DNA from: Rubidibacter lacunae KORDI 51-2
GTDB lineage: Bacteria; Cyanobacteriota; Cyanobacteriia; Cyanobacteriales; Rubidibacteraceae
Length of the DNA stretch: 47,222 bases
Reading direction: 5' to 3'
Assembly: GCF_000473895.1 (NCBI RefSeq)
Contig: NZ_ASSJ01000082.1
Coordinates: forward strand, 1 to 47,222
The notes under the pieces are model-generated. The model saw only the letters and a program-made list of their open reading frames with translations. It did not search any database and was not told the origin of the DNA. How positions within the stretch are numbered: position 1 is the stretch's first letter; each line of letters starts with the position of its first letter. Below, one piece after another: positions 17,147 through 26,990 of the stretch. The translations under genes were made by a program, and so were the position numbers.

Positions 17147-18796
17147 CTAGTCGGTGCATGCAGAGGAGCGGGCCGGGCGCGTGTCGCTGACAACGCGACC
17201 GTAGTCGAGGGCGATCGTGCGGTCGGCGCAGTGGAAATAGCGGTCGTCGTGACTGATGGCGATGACGGTTTTGCCGCGATCGCGCAGTTCCGGCAACAAC
17301 TGCTCGTAGAACACGGCGCGAAAGTGCGGGTCTTGGTCGGCAGCCCACTCGTCAAAGACATACATCGGTCGATCTTCAAGATAGGCAACGAGCAATGCTA
17401 AGCGCTTGCGCTGCCCTTGAGAGAGTTGTGTGGTCGATAATCGCCCGCGCTCGATCTGCACCTTGCCGTCGAGTTGCAAGGTCTGCAAGTACTTCAAGGC
17501 CCGTGCGTCGAGGTCGGGCTCGTCAAATCCCAACAGGCGCTCGAACAGATAAAAATCTGCGAACACGGCTGAGAAATGCTGCCGGTACCAATCGCGATCG
17601 CCGGACTCCACGCGATCGCCGTCGAAGTAGATAGCACCCGCACTCGGAACGTAAAGTCCCAGAAGAAGCTTCGCTAACGTGGATTTTCCGCTCCCGTTCC
17701 CGCCGACGATGAAGACAACTTCACCGGGATGAAGCGTCAGGTCGATCGGCCCGAGCGCGAACTCGCTGCCGTCAGTCCCGCGGTAGGTGTAGGCTGCCGC
17801 ACGCAATTCGAGCGTTTGCCAGCGCGATCGCGGCGCACGTGTCACGCTTGCTACTTCCGCACCGTCTTGAAGTTGTAATTTCAGGGCTTCGAGGTTCTGT
17901 AATGCAACGCTGGCGCGACTCACCAACGGCAATTTGTTGACGATGTTTTCCAGCGGACCGACCACAAAGGCAAAGGTCACAACGAAACCGGCAATCGCTT
18001 CGGTATCGATCGCGAACGCCTGAGGCAACGCGAACAAAATCAACCCGATTGCTACGAAAAAGATCGACTTGCCCCAACTGTCGGTGGTGGCAAACAAAAT
18101 CAAGCCGCGCGCGCTCAGCAAGCGGTAGCGATCGGCCGTCGCGCGCAGGTCGGCCGTCAAGAAATCCGTGCGCCCGCGCGCGTGCAGCTTCAGTTCCTTG
18201 ATCCCACCCGTTAGGGCAGCAAACTGTCCGAACAGCACGTCCTGGAGCGATCGCGCCTGCGCCAGCAACCCACGCCCGCGTCGCAGCAGCCAGCGGCAGC
18301 TGTATCCTGCAACTACTGCCAGTCCCATCACCCCCAGAAATACCCAGCCCGACAGCCAGGCAATGTAAGCAAAACAGCCTGCCACCACTGCCAGACTGAT
18401 GCCTACGGGTGGCAGTAGGTACACCGCCGTGGCAATTGCCTGCACGTCCTCGGTCAGCCCGGCCAGCAAGCGGGGCGTACCCAAGCACTCCAGTTGCCGC
18501 AAGTCGGAAGCCAGAATCTGCTGGCTGAGCTGTACCTGGAGCGCAAACACCGAGTCTTGGGAGAGGCGTACCAGCAACACCCGCGCTAAGACGCTTGCGA
18601 ACAGCGAGGCGATCGCCAGCACGATGAAGCTAGTGGCGTAAGCGATCGGGTTACCCGTCGCTTCACCGAGCTGACCGATGGCGGCATTGACAAGGGCGAT
18701 TGCGCCGGCGGTGCAGACACCTGCTAACACGCTAGTTGCCAGAGCTAGGGTCGCTGCCCGCGCTGACGATCGCCATAGAAACTGAATTAAGTTCAT
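17147..18796 (-). CDS. Cyclic-peptide-type ABC exporter (fused TMD-NBD)
   Basis: A 549-residue half-transporter with an N-terminal six-helix membrane domain (about residues 1-300) and a C-terminal ATPase. Walker A is GGNGSGKST, the signature is LSQGQRKRLALL and Walker B is MYVFDEWAADQDP. The LSQGQ signature and the DEWAADQDP motif mark the SyrD/PvdE cyclic peptide and siderophore-precursor exporter group. Such genes usually sit beside a non-ribosomal peptide or siderophore cluster; none is in this window. It starts 10 bp after the yqeY stop, so the two probably form an operon. Substrate unknown. Confidence 0.88.
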   Translation of the reverse strand: MNLIQFLWRSSARAATLALATSVLAGVCTAGAIALVNAAIGQLGEATGNPIAYATSFIVLAIASLFASVLARVLLVRLSQDSVFALQVQLSQQILASDLRQLECLGTPRLLAGLTEDVQAIATAVYLLPPVGISLAVVAGCFAYIAWLSGWVFLGVMGLAVVAGYSCRWLLRRGRGLLAQARSLQDVLFGQFAALTGGIKELKLHARGRTDFLTADLRATADRYRLLSARGLILFATTDSWGKSIFFVAIGLILFALPQAFAIDTEAIAGFVVTFAFVVGPLENIVNKLPLVSRASVALQNLEALKLQLQDGAEVASVTRAPRSRWQTLELRAAAYTYRGTDGSEFALGPIDLTLHPGEVVFIVGGNGSGKSTLAKLLLGLYVPSAGAIYFDGDRVESGDRDWYRQHFSAVFADFYLFERLLGFDEPDLDARALKYLQTLQLDGKVQIERGRLSTTQLSQGQRKRLALLVAYLEDRPMYVFDEWAADQDPHFRAVFYEQLLPELRDRGKTVIAISHDDRYFHCADRTIALDYGRVVSDTRPARSSACTD

Positions 18797-18806
18797 CCAG
18801 CCGCAC

Positions 18807-19265
18807 TCAACCGCCGAGCTTGGCTTTCACCAACGCTTGGATTTTCTGACCGTCCGCCCGCCCTTTCAGCTCTTTCACTAGCGGACCCATGACCTTACCC
18901 AGATCTTTGGCCGTCGATGCGCCGGCTTTCGCGATCGCCGCATCGACGGCGGCAGCGATTTCGTTGTCGGACAGTTGCTGGGGCAGATAGGTCTCGATGA
19001 CTTCCAGCTCTTGTGTTTCTTGTTGGACTAGGTCATCGCGACCGGCTTGGCTGTATTGTGCGATGGAATCGCGACGTTGCTTTGCTTGCTTGGTTAATAG
19101 CTCGAGTTCGTCCGTTTCGCTGAGTGCGTCTTTGCCCTCGGCACGCAGCTCTATTTCCTTTTCCAGCAAAGCTTTCTTGATCCCGCGCACGGCTTCCAGA
19201 CGCACCTTGTCCCGCGCCTTCATGGCCGCTTTGATATCGTCTCCCAGACGATCTTTCAAGCTCAT
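18807..19265 (-). CDS. GatB/YqeY domain protein
   Basis: A 152-residue protein of the YqeY family, related to the tail domain of GatB, the tRNA-dependent amidotransferase subunit. Typical features are MSLKDRLGDDIKAAMKARD at the start, LEAVRGIKKALLEKEIE, a long charged helix, IETYLPQQLSDNEIAAAVD and the close LGKVMGPLVKELKGRADG. Role uncertain; a tRNA-related function is assumed for the family. ATG 19263-19265. It is followed 10 bp later by the ABC exporter gene. Confidence 0.93.
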   Translation of the reverse strand: MSLKDRLGDDIKAAMKARDKVRLEAVRGIKKALLEKEIELRAEGKDALSETDELELLTKQAKQRRDSIAQYSQAGRDDLVQQETQELEVIETYLPQQLSDNEIAAAVDAAIAKAGASTAKDLGKVMGPLVKELKGRADGQKIQALVKAKLGG

Positions 19266-19326
19266 CGTCAATTCACTCCAATGCACGGGCTAATTATATC
19301 GAGTTGCCGCGATCGCCCTCGAGTCC

Positions 19327-20397
19327 TCAGAAGGCAGCCACCAGCTGAGCGCCGCGCGCCTGTAGTTCCGCGCTTCGCTCGCCCGATAATCCGGGGTTAT
19401 CACCGAAGCACGCGCCGACCAGCTGCGCGCCGCTGAAATTGGTATCGCTGAGATTAGCCGCTGTGAGATCGGCTCCCCGCAGGTCCGCTCCGCTCAAGTT
19501 GGTCAGCGCCAAACCGGCTTTGTGGAGATTCGCCCCGCGCAGGTCAGCCGCGCCGAGATACGCACCGCTGAGGTCGGCACCGCTGAGCTTAACCGCTCGC
19601 AGATCGGCTTCGTTGAAATCCACATCGTTCAGTTCGGCACCGCGGAGGTTCGCCCGCGCCAAGTTGGCACCGGCCAGGTCCAACCCGCTCAGCACCACCC
19701 CGCGCAGGTTGGCTCCGGCAAAGTCGTGAAGCGGATCGAGTTCCGCCCGCTCGCAGAGTGCCTGGAATTCGTCGGTCGGCACATCGGCGATCGTGGCTAG
19801 GAGCGTCCCGACCCAAGCTTCGTCAGCCAGCGGCACCAGCTCCGAAGCACGCTCTGCCGGGATGAAGTCGGGGCCGATAGAGACACTGGTCAGGGTGGGA
19901 TTCTGCATGTCCCAGAGCGCAAGAGCCAATCGTCGTAGCAGAATGGCATGGGCATTGGGGCGAATGTCGTGTCGCCACAGTCCGTCTGCGGCTAAAAGCT
20001 GCAGGTCGTTGCGCGTGACGATTAAGTGCGCTTCTGCCTGCCAAGGACGCTTGCCCGAACGCGGCAGCAGCGTGACCCGTACGTCCTTTTCTTCTCGTTG
20101 CAGGTACGTTTCATCTGCCGCGAGCGTTAGCTCCCATCCCCAACTGCCCTCATCAGCGACGATCGTCTCGGCAGCACCCAATACAGCCCGTATGGTTTCG
20201 CCCGCATCCGGCAAGCGGGCCTCTGCAGCTTTGAGGACAAGTCGACAGCCTTTAAGGACTGCGATCGCGCGACCGGTTGCGATCGCAACGGGCTGACTGT
20301 CCAGTTTGAAATTGAGCCGCAGCGCGATCGTCCCGCCAGAGTTAGACTGACCGCCCAGAGCCAGACGGACGCAATGAGACTGAGGAAGCTTCAGCAT
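19327..20397 (-). CDS. Pentapeptide-repeat protein with unknown N-terminal domain
   Basis: A 356-residue protein. Residues about 1-220 are non-repetitive and contain no motif I recognise. Residues about 225-330 are a run of A(D/N)LxG pentapeptides (GANLRGVVLSGLDLAGANLA and onward), which fold as a right-handed quadrilateral beta helix. Such proteins are abundant in cyanobacteria and their functions are mostly unknown. Start ATG 20395-20397 (MLKLPQSHC) is preferred over an upstream GTG-type extension to 20460. No signal peptide. It precedes yqeY on the same strand, with 61 bp between. Confidence 0.8.
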   Translation of the reverse strand: MLKLPQSHCVRLALGGQSNSGGTIALRLNFKLDSQPVAIATGRAIAVLKGCRLVLKAAEARLPDAGETIRAVLGAAETIVADEGSWGWELTLAADETYLQREEKDVRVTLLPRSGKRPWQAEAHLIVTRNDLQLLAADGLWRHDIRPNAHAILLRRLALALWDMQNPTLTSVSIGPDFIPAERASELVPLADEAWVGTLLATIADVPTDEFQALCERAELDPLHDFAGANLRGVVLSGLDLAGANLARANLRGAELNDVDFNEADLRAVKLSGADLSGAYLGAADLRGANLHKAGLALTNLSGADLRGADLTAANLSDTNFSGAQLVGACFGDNPGLSGERSAELQARGAQLVAAF

Positions 20398-20540
20398 GGT
20401 CGTTACCGCACAGCAAATCTTGTTTCGATCCTGCCACGTGCCCGCGTTAACCGCACTCACTGATACTTATGGGCTGCAGTCGGAGCATCGGTGATGCAGA
20501 CGCCGTTGGCGCGATGGCCGTCGATACCTGGGAGCCCTTC

Positions 20541-21280
20541 CTAGTGCAAACCTTGATAAAAACGCTCGGACTGCTGCGGCGTCAGCCAAGGGGCCGCACT
20601 GCGCTCATCTGGAGATGGTGGCGGCTCGGCTGAGTTGCCGTTTGAGTTCGCTCGACCGGGCTTGATGTCGGGAAGAACGTAGGCGTGACGGTTGGCATCG
20701 TAAGCCAGCACCTCGCCCGTCACGATTTGATATACCCAGGCATGCAAGTGCAACCGCCCTTGATGGAGTTTCGAGCGGATCGAAGGATAGGTTCTCAAGT
20801 TTTCGATCTGCGTCAGCACGTTCTCGGCAACCGCGATGTCCGATTCTTCCTCGCGATCGCAGTCGGAATAGTTATCCACCAAAATCTGGAGCGTGGCAGC
20901 GGCATGGCGCAGCCAGTCGTAGACTTGCGGGAAGTCAGATTCGAATTTTGGCCAGTCGAGCAAGCCCTTCATGGCACCACAATGCGAATGGCCGCAAACG
21001 ACATTTTGCTCGAAACCCAAGATTACACTGCGTACTCGATCGTCGCCCCCTCACCGCTGTTTGCAGCACCGTAGGGTGGAATAATGTTGCCAGCGTTGCG
21101 GATGACAAACAACTCGCCGATTTCAGCACTCGCAATCGGGTTTGGATCGACACGCGAGTCAGAGCAAGCAACGAACAAGACGCGCGGATTCTGACCGTGT
21201 GCGAGCTGCTCGAACAGATCTTGATGTTCGCTGAAATAATTGCTCTGAAAATTGCGGACTCCTGCAACCAACTTTTTCAC
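20541..21280 (-). pseudogene. ccaA: Carboxysomal-type beta-carbonic anhydrase, frameshifted
   Basis: Two adjacent frames make one CcaA/IcfA-type beta-carbonic anhydrase of about 246 residues. The first part (21280 down to 21023, GTG start with TAGGAG upstream) has the zinc motif ACSDSRVDP (Cys39, Asp41, Arg43) and RNAGNIIPPYGAANSGEGATIEYAV, then TAA. The second part, in another frame, begins LGFEQNVVCGHSHCGAMKGLLD with the other zinc ligands (His, Cys) and continues to the stop at 20541. Exactly one base is missing near 21021-21025. The C-terminus LTPQQSERFYQG resembles the CcaA tail thought to bind CcmM, although the linker is shorter than in Synechocystis. Either a recent loss of function or a sequencing error. 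Confidence 0.85.
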
Positions 21281-21600
21281 GGTGCTATTGCTCCTAGCTC
21301 TGGGGCACAGCTCTGTAGCGATCGCTTATGGATCTCTCGCGCAAGAGGAGAGTCGCGAATACGCGATCCCAGATGAATCTTATACCAATTTGCAGGATGC
21401 CTACGCCAGATGGTGCTAGCGAGCCCCGGGAGTAAAAGTTCCCGAGCTGCCATTTGTCGCAGCACTTCCTAGAGTTGGTATTACCTGCCAGCGGCCCCTC
21501 AGTAAAATCCCCTACAAGAAAAGCTCCTGCAACAGCAGGAGCTTTTGAAAATTGCTTTGAATTGCTTCGACAATCGCGCAGGGGCGATCGCCCACTCGGT
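21281..21600. other. Intergenic region between ccaA and psbC
   Basis: No gene is seen in 320 bases. It holds the psbC terminator (21519-21546). CTTATACCAATT at 21379-21390 is the reverse complement of a 12-mer at the IS630 transposase end. A short inverted repeat ATACCAA/TTGGTAT lies at 21382-21388 and 21475-21481, and could be the trace of a small mobile element. Confidence 0.4.
21519..21546 (-). terminator. Intrinsic terminator after psbC
   Basis: A perfect 12-bp stem (AAAAGCTCCTGC at 21519-21530, GCAGGAGCTTTT at 21535-21546) with a 4-base loop. On the minus strand it ends in CTTTTCTTG, and it lies 54 bp after the psbC stop. Confidence 0.85.
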
Positions 21601-22980
21601 CTAGTCGAGTTCGCCCATCGACAGCACTGGCTCGGTCTTGCGATCGATGCCCTTCTCGAAGCCAGCTGCCGCTGCACGGGCGCGACCCGAGTGCCACAGG
21701 TGACCGACCAAGAAGAAGAATGCCAGCACGAAGTGCGACGTGGCCAACCAAGCGCGCGGCGAGACGTAGTTGAAGGAGTTAATCTCCGTAGCCACGCCAC
21801 CCACCGAGTTGAGCGAGCCCAACGGCGCGTGCGTCATGTACTCAGCCGAACGACGAGCCTGCCAGGGCTGGATGTCGTTGCGGATCTTGTCGATGTCGAG
21901 GCCGTTCGGGCCGCGCAGCGGCTCCAGCCAAGGACCGCGGAAGTCCCAGAACCGCATCGTTTCGCCACCAAAGATGATCTCGCCAGTCGGAGAGCGCATC
22001 AGGTATTTACCCAAGCCCGTCGGACCCTGCGCGGATGCAACGTTAGCACCCAGACGCTGGTCGCGAATCAAAAAGGTCAGTGCCTGAGCCTGCGATGCCT
22101 CGGCTGCCGTCGGACCGTAGAACTCGCTCGGGTAAACGGTGTTGTTGTACCAAACCATGATCGATGCTACGAATGCCATCAGCGAGACAGCACCGATACT
22201 GTAAGACAGGTACGCTTCACCGGACCAAACAAACGCACGCCGCGCCCAAGCAAAGGGCTTGGTCAGGATGTGCCAAATACCGCCCCCAATGCAGATGATG
22301 CCGACCCAGATGTGACCGCCGATCACGTCCTCCATGTTGTCGACGCCGACGATCCAGCCGTCGCCGCCAAAGGGAGATCCAACCAGGTAGCCAAAGATGG
22401 TTGCGGGGTTCAGCGTCGGGTTGGTGATGACGCGCACGTCACCGCCGCCAGGAGCCCAAGTGTCGTAGACACCTCCGAAAAACATCGCCTTAAACACCAG
22501 CAGCAGCGCGCCGATGCCAAGCACGACTAGGTGGAAACCCAAGATGGTGGTCATCTTGTTCTTATCTTTCCAGTCGTAGCCGAAAAAGGACGAGTACTCT
22601 TCCAACGTCTCGGGTCCGCGCAGGGCGTGGTAAATACCACCCAAGCCCAGTACGGCAGACGAGACGATGTGCAATACGCCGACTACGAAGAAGGGAAAGA
22701 TATCGGTCACTTCACCGCCCGGACCGACACCCCAACCAAGGGTGGCGACGTGCGGCAGCAGGATAAAACCCTGTTCGTACATGGGCTTCTCGGGCACGAA
22801 GTGTGCGACCTCAAACAAGGTCATCGCACCTGCCCAGAAGACGATCAGACCGGCATGAGCGACGTGTGCGCCCAGCAGCTTGCCGGACAGATTGATAAGG
22901 CGAGCATTACCAGACCACCAAGCGAAACCAGACGTTGCCTGATCCCGCCCGTATCCGGCGTAATTAGAGAGCGTTACCAC
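21601..22980 (-). CDS. psbC: Photosystem II CP43 chlorophyll protein
   Basis: A 459-residue CP43, the inner antenna that carries chlorophyll a and gives ligands to the manganese cluster. The N-terminus [20 protein letters not shown] and the lumenal loop motif [20 protein letters not shown] (the Glu and Arg near the cluster) are present, as are the six membrane helices. The start is GTG at 22978-22980, inside the end of psbD, so the two genes overlap by 17 bp, as is usual. GAGGAGG lies 9 bp upstream within psbD. Co-transcribed with psbD and closed by an intrinsic terminator. Confidence 0.98.
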   Translation of the reverse strand: MVTLSNYAGYGRDQATSGFAWWSGNARLINLSGKLLGAHVAHAGLIVFWAGAMTLFEVAHFVPEKPMYEQGFILLPHVATLGWGVGPGGEVTDIFPFFVVGVLHIVSSAVLGLGGIYHALRGPETLEEYSSFFGYDWKDKNKMTTILGFHLVVLGIGALLLVFKAMFFGGVYDTWAPGGGDVRVITNPTLNPATIFGYLVGSPFGGDGWIVGVDNMEDVIGGHIWVGIICIGGGIWHILTKPFAWARRAFVWSGEAYLSYSIGAVSLMAFVASIMVWYNNTVYPSEFYGPTAAEASQAQALTFLIRDQRLGANVASAQGPTGLGKYLMRSPTGEIIFGGETMRFWDFRGPWLEPLRGPNGLDIDKIRNDIQPWQARRSAEYMTHAPLGSLNSVGGVATEINSFNYVSPRAWLATSHFVLAFFFLVGHLWHSGRARAAAAGFEKGIDRKTEPVLSMGELD

Positions 22981-24022
22981 GGGGCAATACCTCCTCGGGG
23001 AATACAAAGTTCTCGTGCGGCTGGTCTTGCGGTGCCATCCACGCCCGCAGACCTTCGTTCAACAGGATGTTCTTCGTGTAGAACGTCTCGAACTCCGGGT
23101 CCTCCGCTGCGCGGATTTCCTGCGACACGAAATCATACGCCCGCAGGTTCAGTCCCAGTCCGACCACGCCTACCGCACTCATCCACAGTCCCGTTACCGG
23201 CACGAACAACATGAAAAAGTGCAACCAGCGCTTGTTCGAAAACGCGATTCCGAAAATCTGGCTCCAGAATCGGTTCGCCGTCACCATCGAATACGTCTCT
23301 TCCGCTTGCGTCGGGTTGAACGCTCGGAACGTATTCGAATCCTCACCGTCCTCAAACAGCGTGTTCTCTACCGTCGCACCGTGAATCGCGCACAGCAGTG
23401 CACCACCCAGGATGCCAGCTACACCCATCATGTGGAACGGATTCAGCGTCCAGTTGTGGAAGCCCTGGAGGAAAAGAATGAAACGGAAAATTCCTGCTAC
23501 CCCGAAGCTCGGCGCGAAGAACCACGACGATTGCCCCAGCGGGTACATCAGAAACACGCTCACGAACACCGCAATCGGTCCGCTGAACGCAATCGCGTTG
23601 TACGGACGGATGCCGACCAGACGCGAAATCTCGAACTGACGCAGCATGAAGCCAATCAGACCGAAGGCACCGTGCAGGGCCACGAACGGCCACAGACCGC
23701 CCATCTGGCACCAGCGGGTGAAGTCCCAGTTAGCTTCCGGACCCCACAAGAAAAGCAGGGAGTGACCGAAAGCGTCAGCCGGGGTGGAGACGGCAACGGT
23801 GAGAAAGTTGCAGCCTTCGAGATAAGAAGACGCCAGCCCGTGGGTGTACCAGGAGGTGACGAAGGTGGTGCCGGTCAACCAGCCGCCGAGCGCCATGTAG
23901 GCACAGGGGAACAGGAGCAGACCGGACCAGCCGATGAAGACGAAGCGGTCGCGCTTGAGCCAGTCGTCAACGAGGTCGAACAGACCCCGCTCCGCGACTG
24001 GCCGTCCTACTGCAATGGTCAT
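22964..24022 (-). CDS. psbD: Photosystem II D2 protein
   Basis: A 352-residue D2 protein, the canonical length. The sequence is essentially textbook: [28 protein letters not shown], the His ligand regions ([31 protein letters not shown]) and the C-terminus [14 protein letters not shown]2 pairs with D1 to bind P680, the pheophytins, QA and the non-heme iron. ATG 24020-24022 is chosen over an upstream frame start because it matches all D2 proteins; AGAGGG lies upstream. Its 3' end overlaps psbC. Confidence 0.99.
   Translation of the reverse strand: MTIAVGRPVAERGLFDLVDDWLKRDRFVFIGWSGLLLFPCAYMALGGWLTGTTFVTSWYTHGLASSYLEGCNFLTVAVSTPADAFGHSLLFLWGPEANWDFTRWCQMGGLWPFVALHGAFGLIGFMLRQFEISRLVGIRPYNAIAFSGPIAVFVSVFLMYPLGQSSWFFAPSFGVAGIFRFILFLQGFHNWTLNPFHMMGVAGILGGALLCAIHGATVENTLFEDGEDSNTFRAFNPTQAEETYSMVTANRFWSQIFGIAFSNKRWLHFFMLFVPVTGLWMSAVGVVGLGLNLRAYDFVSQEIRAAEDPEFETFYTKNILLNEGLRAWMAPQDQPHENFVFPEEVLPRGNAL
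22990..22996 (-). promoter_or_regulatory. psbC ribosome binding site inside psbD
   Basis: GAGGAGG on the minus strand, 9 bp before the GTG of psbC, within the psbD coding region. It decides the psbC start and lets CP43 be translated from the shared transcript. Confidence 0.85.
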
Positions 24023-24458
24023 TGTGTCAAACCCTCTTGCTGAAGCAATAATTTGCAAGATTCCTTAAAGAAGGACTTCATATCTCCAGGATAATAGACC
24101 TGTCTGCCTGAAGGTAGAGAGGCGATCCAGAGCGTTTGCCGCCTGTGCTGGCGATGCTCTCATCTTCCACAGCACTCTCTGGGCGAGAGTTCAACTGCTA
24201 TGAGAGTGAGTCCCCCTTAACTTTTTTTAACGTTATCACAAGTTCTCCTAATCCTTGCACGCCTTAAAACTCCGCGCAAGTTGGGCTGCGGCTGCGTCTT
24301 GATGAGAGCGTCCGCAATCATGCCAGGCAGCGATTGCGCTAAGGGCGGCGCGCAAGAGTTTGCTCCATGACTCACAATGGAGCTGATCGCGATCGCCCCG
24401 GTCAGTTGCGCTAGGCGATCGCTGCTGTGAAGAGAAAGAGAAATCGGATCGGGACCCT
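24023..24458. other. Divergent psbD-ycf4 intergenic region
   Basis: No gene is seen in 436 bases. A TATTAT on the minus strand at 24091-24096, about 70 bp before the psbD start, is the best -10 candidate. A T-rich stretch (CTTTTTTTAACG) lies near 24220. No ycf4 promoter was picked out. Light-responsive regulation is expected for psbD but nothing specific is visible. Confidence 0.4.
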
Positions 24459-25019
24459 ATGAGTGCTGCTATAACGACCGATCGGCTGCTGCGTCAGACG
24501 GTACAGGGCTCGCGGCGTGCGAGTAACTATCTGTGGGCGGTGGTGACGGCGATCGGGGGTATCGGATTTTTCTTGGCCGGGCTATCGAGCTACTTCCACG
24601 TCAATTTGTTGCTGGTGAGCGACCCACGGGGCTTGCAATTCATTCCACAGGGGATTGCACTGTTGTTCTACGGTACGGTCGGGAGCGCGATCTCGCTATA
24701 TCAATGGCTGACTATTCTGTGGGATTTGGGCAGCGGCTACAACGAGTTCGACAAGGATGCTGGAACGGCGACAGTGTTCCGGTGGGGGTTCCCAGGCAAG
24801 AACCGCCGTATCGAAATCTCGGTGCCGCTGGACGATGTGTTGGCGGTATACGCCGATATTAAGGAAGGGCTGAACCCCAAGCGATCGCTATACCTGCGAG
24901 TTAAGAACCGGCAGCCAATCCCGCTGACGCGCGCGGGTGAGCCGCTGCCGCTTTCGGACCTGGAAAGCTGTGGAGCGGATTTGGCACGGTTCCTAGGGCT
25001 GCCGCTGGAAGGCTTGTGA
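24459..25019 (+). CDS. ycf4: Photosystem I assembly protein Ycf4
   Basis: A 186-residue thylakoid protein needed for efficient photosystem I assembly. Two N-terminal membrane helices (about residues 22-44 and 63-84) are followed by a soluble domain. Family motifs are SRRASNYLWA, GFFLAGLSSYFHVNLL, FIPQGIALLFYGTVG, NEFDKDAGTATVFRWGFPGKNR and ADIKEGLNPKRSLYLRVKN. Length is typical. ATG 24459; divergent from psbD, as seen in some cyanobacteria. Confidence 0.97.
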   Translation: MSAAITTDRLLRQTVQGSRRASNYLWAVVTAIGGIGFFLAGLSSYFHVNLLLVSDPRGLQFIPQGIALLFYGTVGSAISLYQWLTILWDLGSGYNEFDKDAGTATVFRWGFPGKNRRIEISVPLDDVLAVYADIKEGLNPKRSLYLRVKNRQPIPLTRAGEPLPLSDLESCGADLARFLGLPLEGL

Positions 25020-25133
25020 GCCCGTTGCCCACTGTCGCGATCGCGGTTCGAGCGATACGGGCACGCGGACGTGTCGACTGGGTGTTAATTTGTTGAGATC
25101 GTTGCGAAGTTGCGAGCTGGGATGAGGACTCTA

Positions 25134-25841
25134 ATGAAGATGCGTGTTGCACGTTGGTTGGCGATCGCGATCGCAATGCTGTGGTCTGGGGCGCTGGCGG
25201 CATGTGGCTCGACTCCGGAAGCCACGGCAGTAGGAGAGACGGCAGCATCGACAGAGATCGCGAATAATTTTGCGGGAGTCGATGTCGAGCGACTGCCGCG
25301 ACTGCAGGGAACCGCAACGGTAGAAATGGTCGTAAAGGGGCAGCCGATCGCGATCGAGGTCGATGGCGACGCCGCACCGATCACGGCCGGCAACTTCGTC
25401 GACTTGGTCGATCGCGGGTTTTATGACGGACTGACATTCCACCGTGTCGTGCGCGAGCCACAACCATTTGTAGTTCAGGGTGGCGACCCAACGGGGACTG
25501 GAACGGGCGGGTTTATCGATCCCGAAACGCAGCGCGAGCGGCAGATTCCGTTGGAGATTAAGGCAGAGGGTGCAGACGAGCCAGTATACGGCCGGCCGAG
25601 CGCGGTTTCGGAACCGCTACTGCGCCACGAACGCGGTGCCCTGTCGATGGCGCGCACGCAGGTGCCGAACTCGGCTTCGTCGCAGTTTTACATTGCACTG
25701 GCTCAACTGACGTTTCTGGACGGAGACTACGCGGTGTTCGGTACCGTGACCGACGGGATGGAAACGGTCGATACGATCCAGCAAGGCGATCGCATCGAGT
25801 CGGCACGAGTGACCTCCGGGCTGGAGAATCTCCAGCGTTAG
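25134..25841 (+). CDS. Cyclophilin-type peptidyl-prolyl isomerase, lipoprotein
   Basis: A periplasmic or thylakoid-lumen cyclophilin of 235 residues. A short basic start and hydrophobic stretch lead to the lipobox LAAC, followed by GSTPEA, so it is probably a lipoprotein. The catalytic domain has [56 protein letters not shown] and [15 protein letters not shown], the core cyclophilin motifs. An insertion between GGDP and SMART is typical of cyanobacterial versions. ATG 25134 is preferred because GAGG lies 6 bp upstream; ATG 25122 and 25140 are alternatives. Downstream is a KAS gene 27 bp away. Confidence 0.92.
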   Translation: MKMRVARWLAIAIAMLWSGALAACGSTPEATAVGETAASTEIANNFAGVDVERLPRLQGTATVEMVVKGQPIAIEVDGDAAPITAGNFVDLVDRGFYDGLTFHRVVREPQPFVVQGGDPTGTGTGGFIDPETQRERQIPLEIKAEGADEPVYGRPSAVSEPLLRHERGALSMARTQVPNSASSQFYIALAQLTFLDGDYAVFGTVTDGMETVDTIQQGDRIESARVTSGLENLQR

Positions 25842-25868
25842 GCGCGACTACTGAGGCGCGATCGCAGC

Positions 25869-26990
25869 ATGGACGTGGTCGTCACGGGGATCGGATTGGC
25901 GAGCGCGCTCGGAACGGCAGAAGAAAGCTGGACGCGTTTGCTTGCCGGGGAATCCGGTCTGGTCCACCAACAGCCATTCCCCGAGCTGGCAGCACGGCCG
26001 CTGGGTATGTTGGGCGATCGTCCCAGCGCGCTGCCCGAGTTTGTCGATCGCGTGGCAGCAGCAGCGCTGCAGGACGCGGGGTTGGAACTGCCCCTGCCGG
26101 ACTGCGGCCTGGTCGTTGGGTCGAGTCGCGGTTGCCAGGGGCTGTGGGAGCAACGAACGCGGAACGGGAATGGCGGGTCTCGTGCCCACTGGCTGGAGTT
26201 GCTGCCGCATTGTGCCGCGATCGCGGCGGCTCGGCATTTGCAAACGCAAGCGGCGGTGCGCGCTCCAGCAGCAGCTTGCGCGACGGGGATATGGGCGATC
26301 GCTCAAGCTGCAGAGTCGATTCGCTGCGGGGAGTACGATCGCGCGGTGGCAGGGGCACTAGAGGCACCTGTTACGCCACTCACGTTGACGGGGTTCGCGC
26401 GGATGGGCGCGTTAGCGCAGACCGGGTGTTACCCATTTGACACCGAGCGCGAGGGCTTAGTGCTTGGGGAAGGCGGGGCATTGTTTGTGCTAGAAGCGGA
26501 GCCTGTCGCGCGCGCGCGCGGGGCAACGGCATACGGTCGCGTGCTGGGATACGGCTGCACGAGCGACGCGCATCATCTCAGCGCACCCGCACCCGACCGG
26601 AGAATGGCGATCGCAGCAGTACGACGCTGTTTGCAACAAAGTCAGCTCGCACCCAATGCTGTCGACTACGTCCACGCTCACGGAACGAGTACGCGGCTTA
26701 ACGACGCGGCAGAGGCAGCACTGCTGCAGTCAGTGTTTCCTCGCGGCGTACCAGTGAGTTCGACGAAGGGCGCGACCGGGCACGCTCTGGGAGCCTCAGG
26801 AGCTTTGGGCGTAGCGTATTGTATGAAAGCGATCGCGCAGCAGGTGTTGCCGCCCAATGTCGGCATCCGGCAGGTGGAGTTCGACCTCGATGTGGTAACC
26901 GCAGCGCGATCGCAGTCGGTACGGCACGCGTTATGTTTGAGCTTTGGCTTCGGCGGTCAGAATGCCGCGATCGCTTTGGGGGCATTTTGA
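25869..26990 (+). CDS. Beta-ketoacyl-ACP synthase II-type protein
   Basis: A 373-residue condensing enzyme of the KAS I/II type. The catalytic Cys is in AAACATG (Cys137), followed by the two His motifs YVHAHGTSTRLND (about 270) and STKGATGHALGASG (about 303). This Cys-His-His triad is the decarboxylating, condensing type. It is shorter than FabF (about 410) and its N-terminal region is more diverged, so it is likely a second, non-essential KAS rather than the housekeeping FabF. Substrate unknown. The start is ATG 25869, 27 bp after the cyclophilin, and the pair may be an operon. No acyl carrier protein adjoins it. Confidence 0.88.
   Translation: MDVVVTGIGLASALGTAEESWTRLLAGESGLVHQQPFPELAARPLGMLGDRPSALPEFVDRVAAAALQDAGLELPLPDCGLVVGSSRGCQGLWEQRTRNGNGGSRAHWLELLPHCAAIAAARHLQTQAAVRAPAAACATGIWAIAQAAESIRCGEYDRAVAGALEAPVTPLTLTGFARMGALAQTGCYPFDTEREGLVLGEGGALFVLEAEPVARARGATAYGRVLGYGCTSDAHHLSAPAPDRRMAIAAVRRCLQQSQLAPNAVDYVHAHGTSTRLNDAAEAALLQSVFPRGVPVSSTKGATGHALGASGALGVAYCMKAIAQQVLPPNVGIRQVEFDLDVVTAARSQSVRHALCLSFGFGGQNAAIALGAF

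Noticed and set aside
21454..23214. Two long plus-strand frames (358 and 227 codons)
   Set aside because: Antisense to psbC and the end of psbD, whose identity is certain; composition follows the complement of psbC.
23015..24043. 342-codon plus-strand frame
   Set aside because: Complement of psbD; Arg/Glu-rich low-complexity translation.
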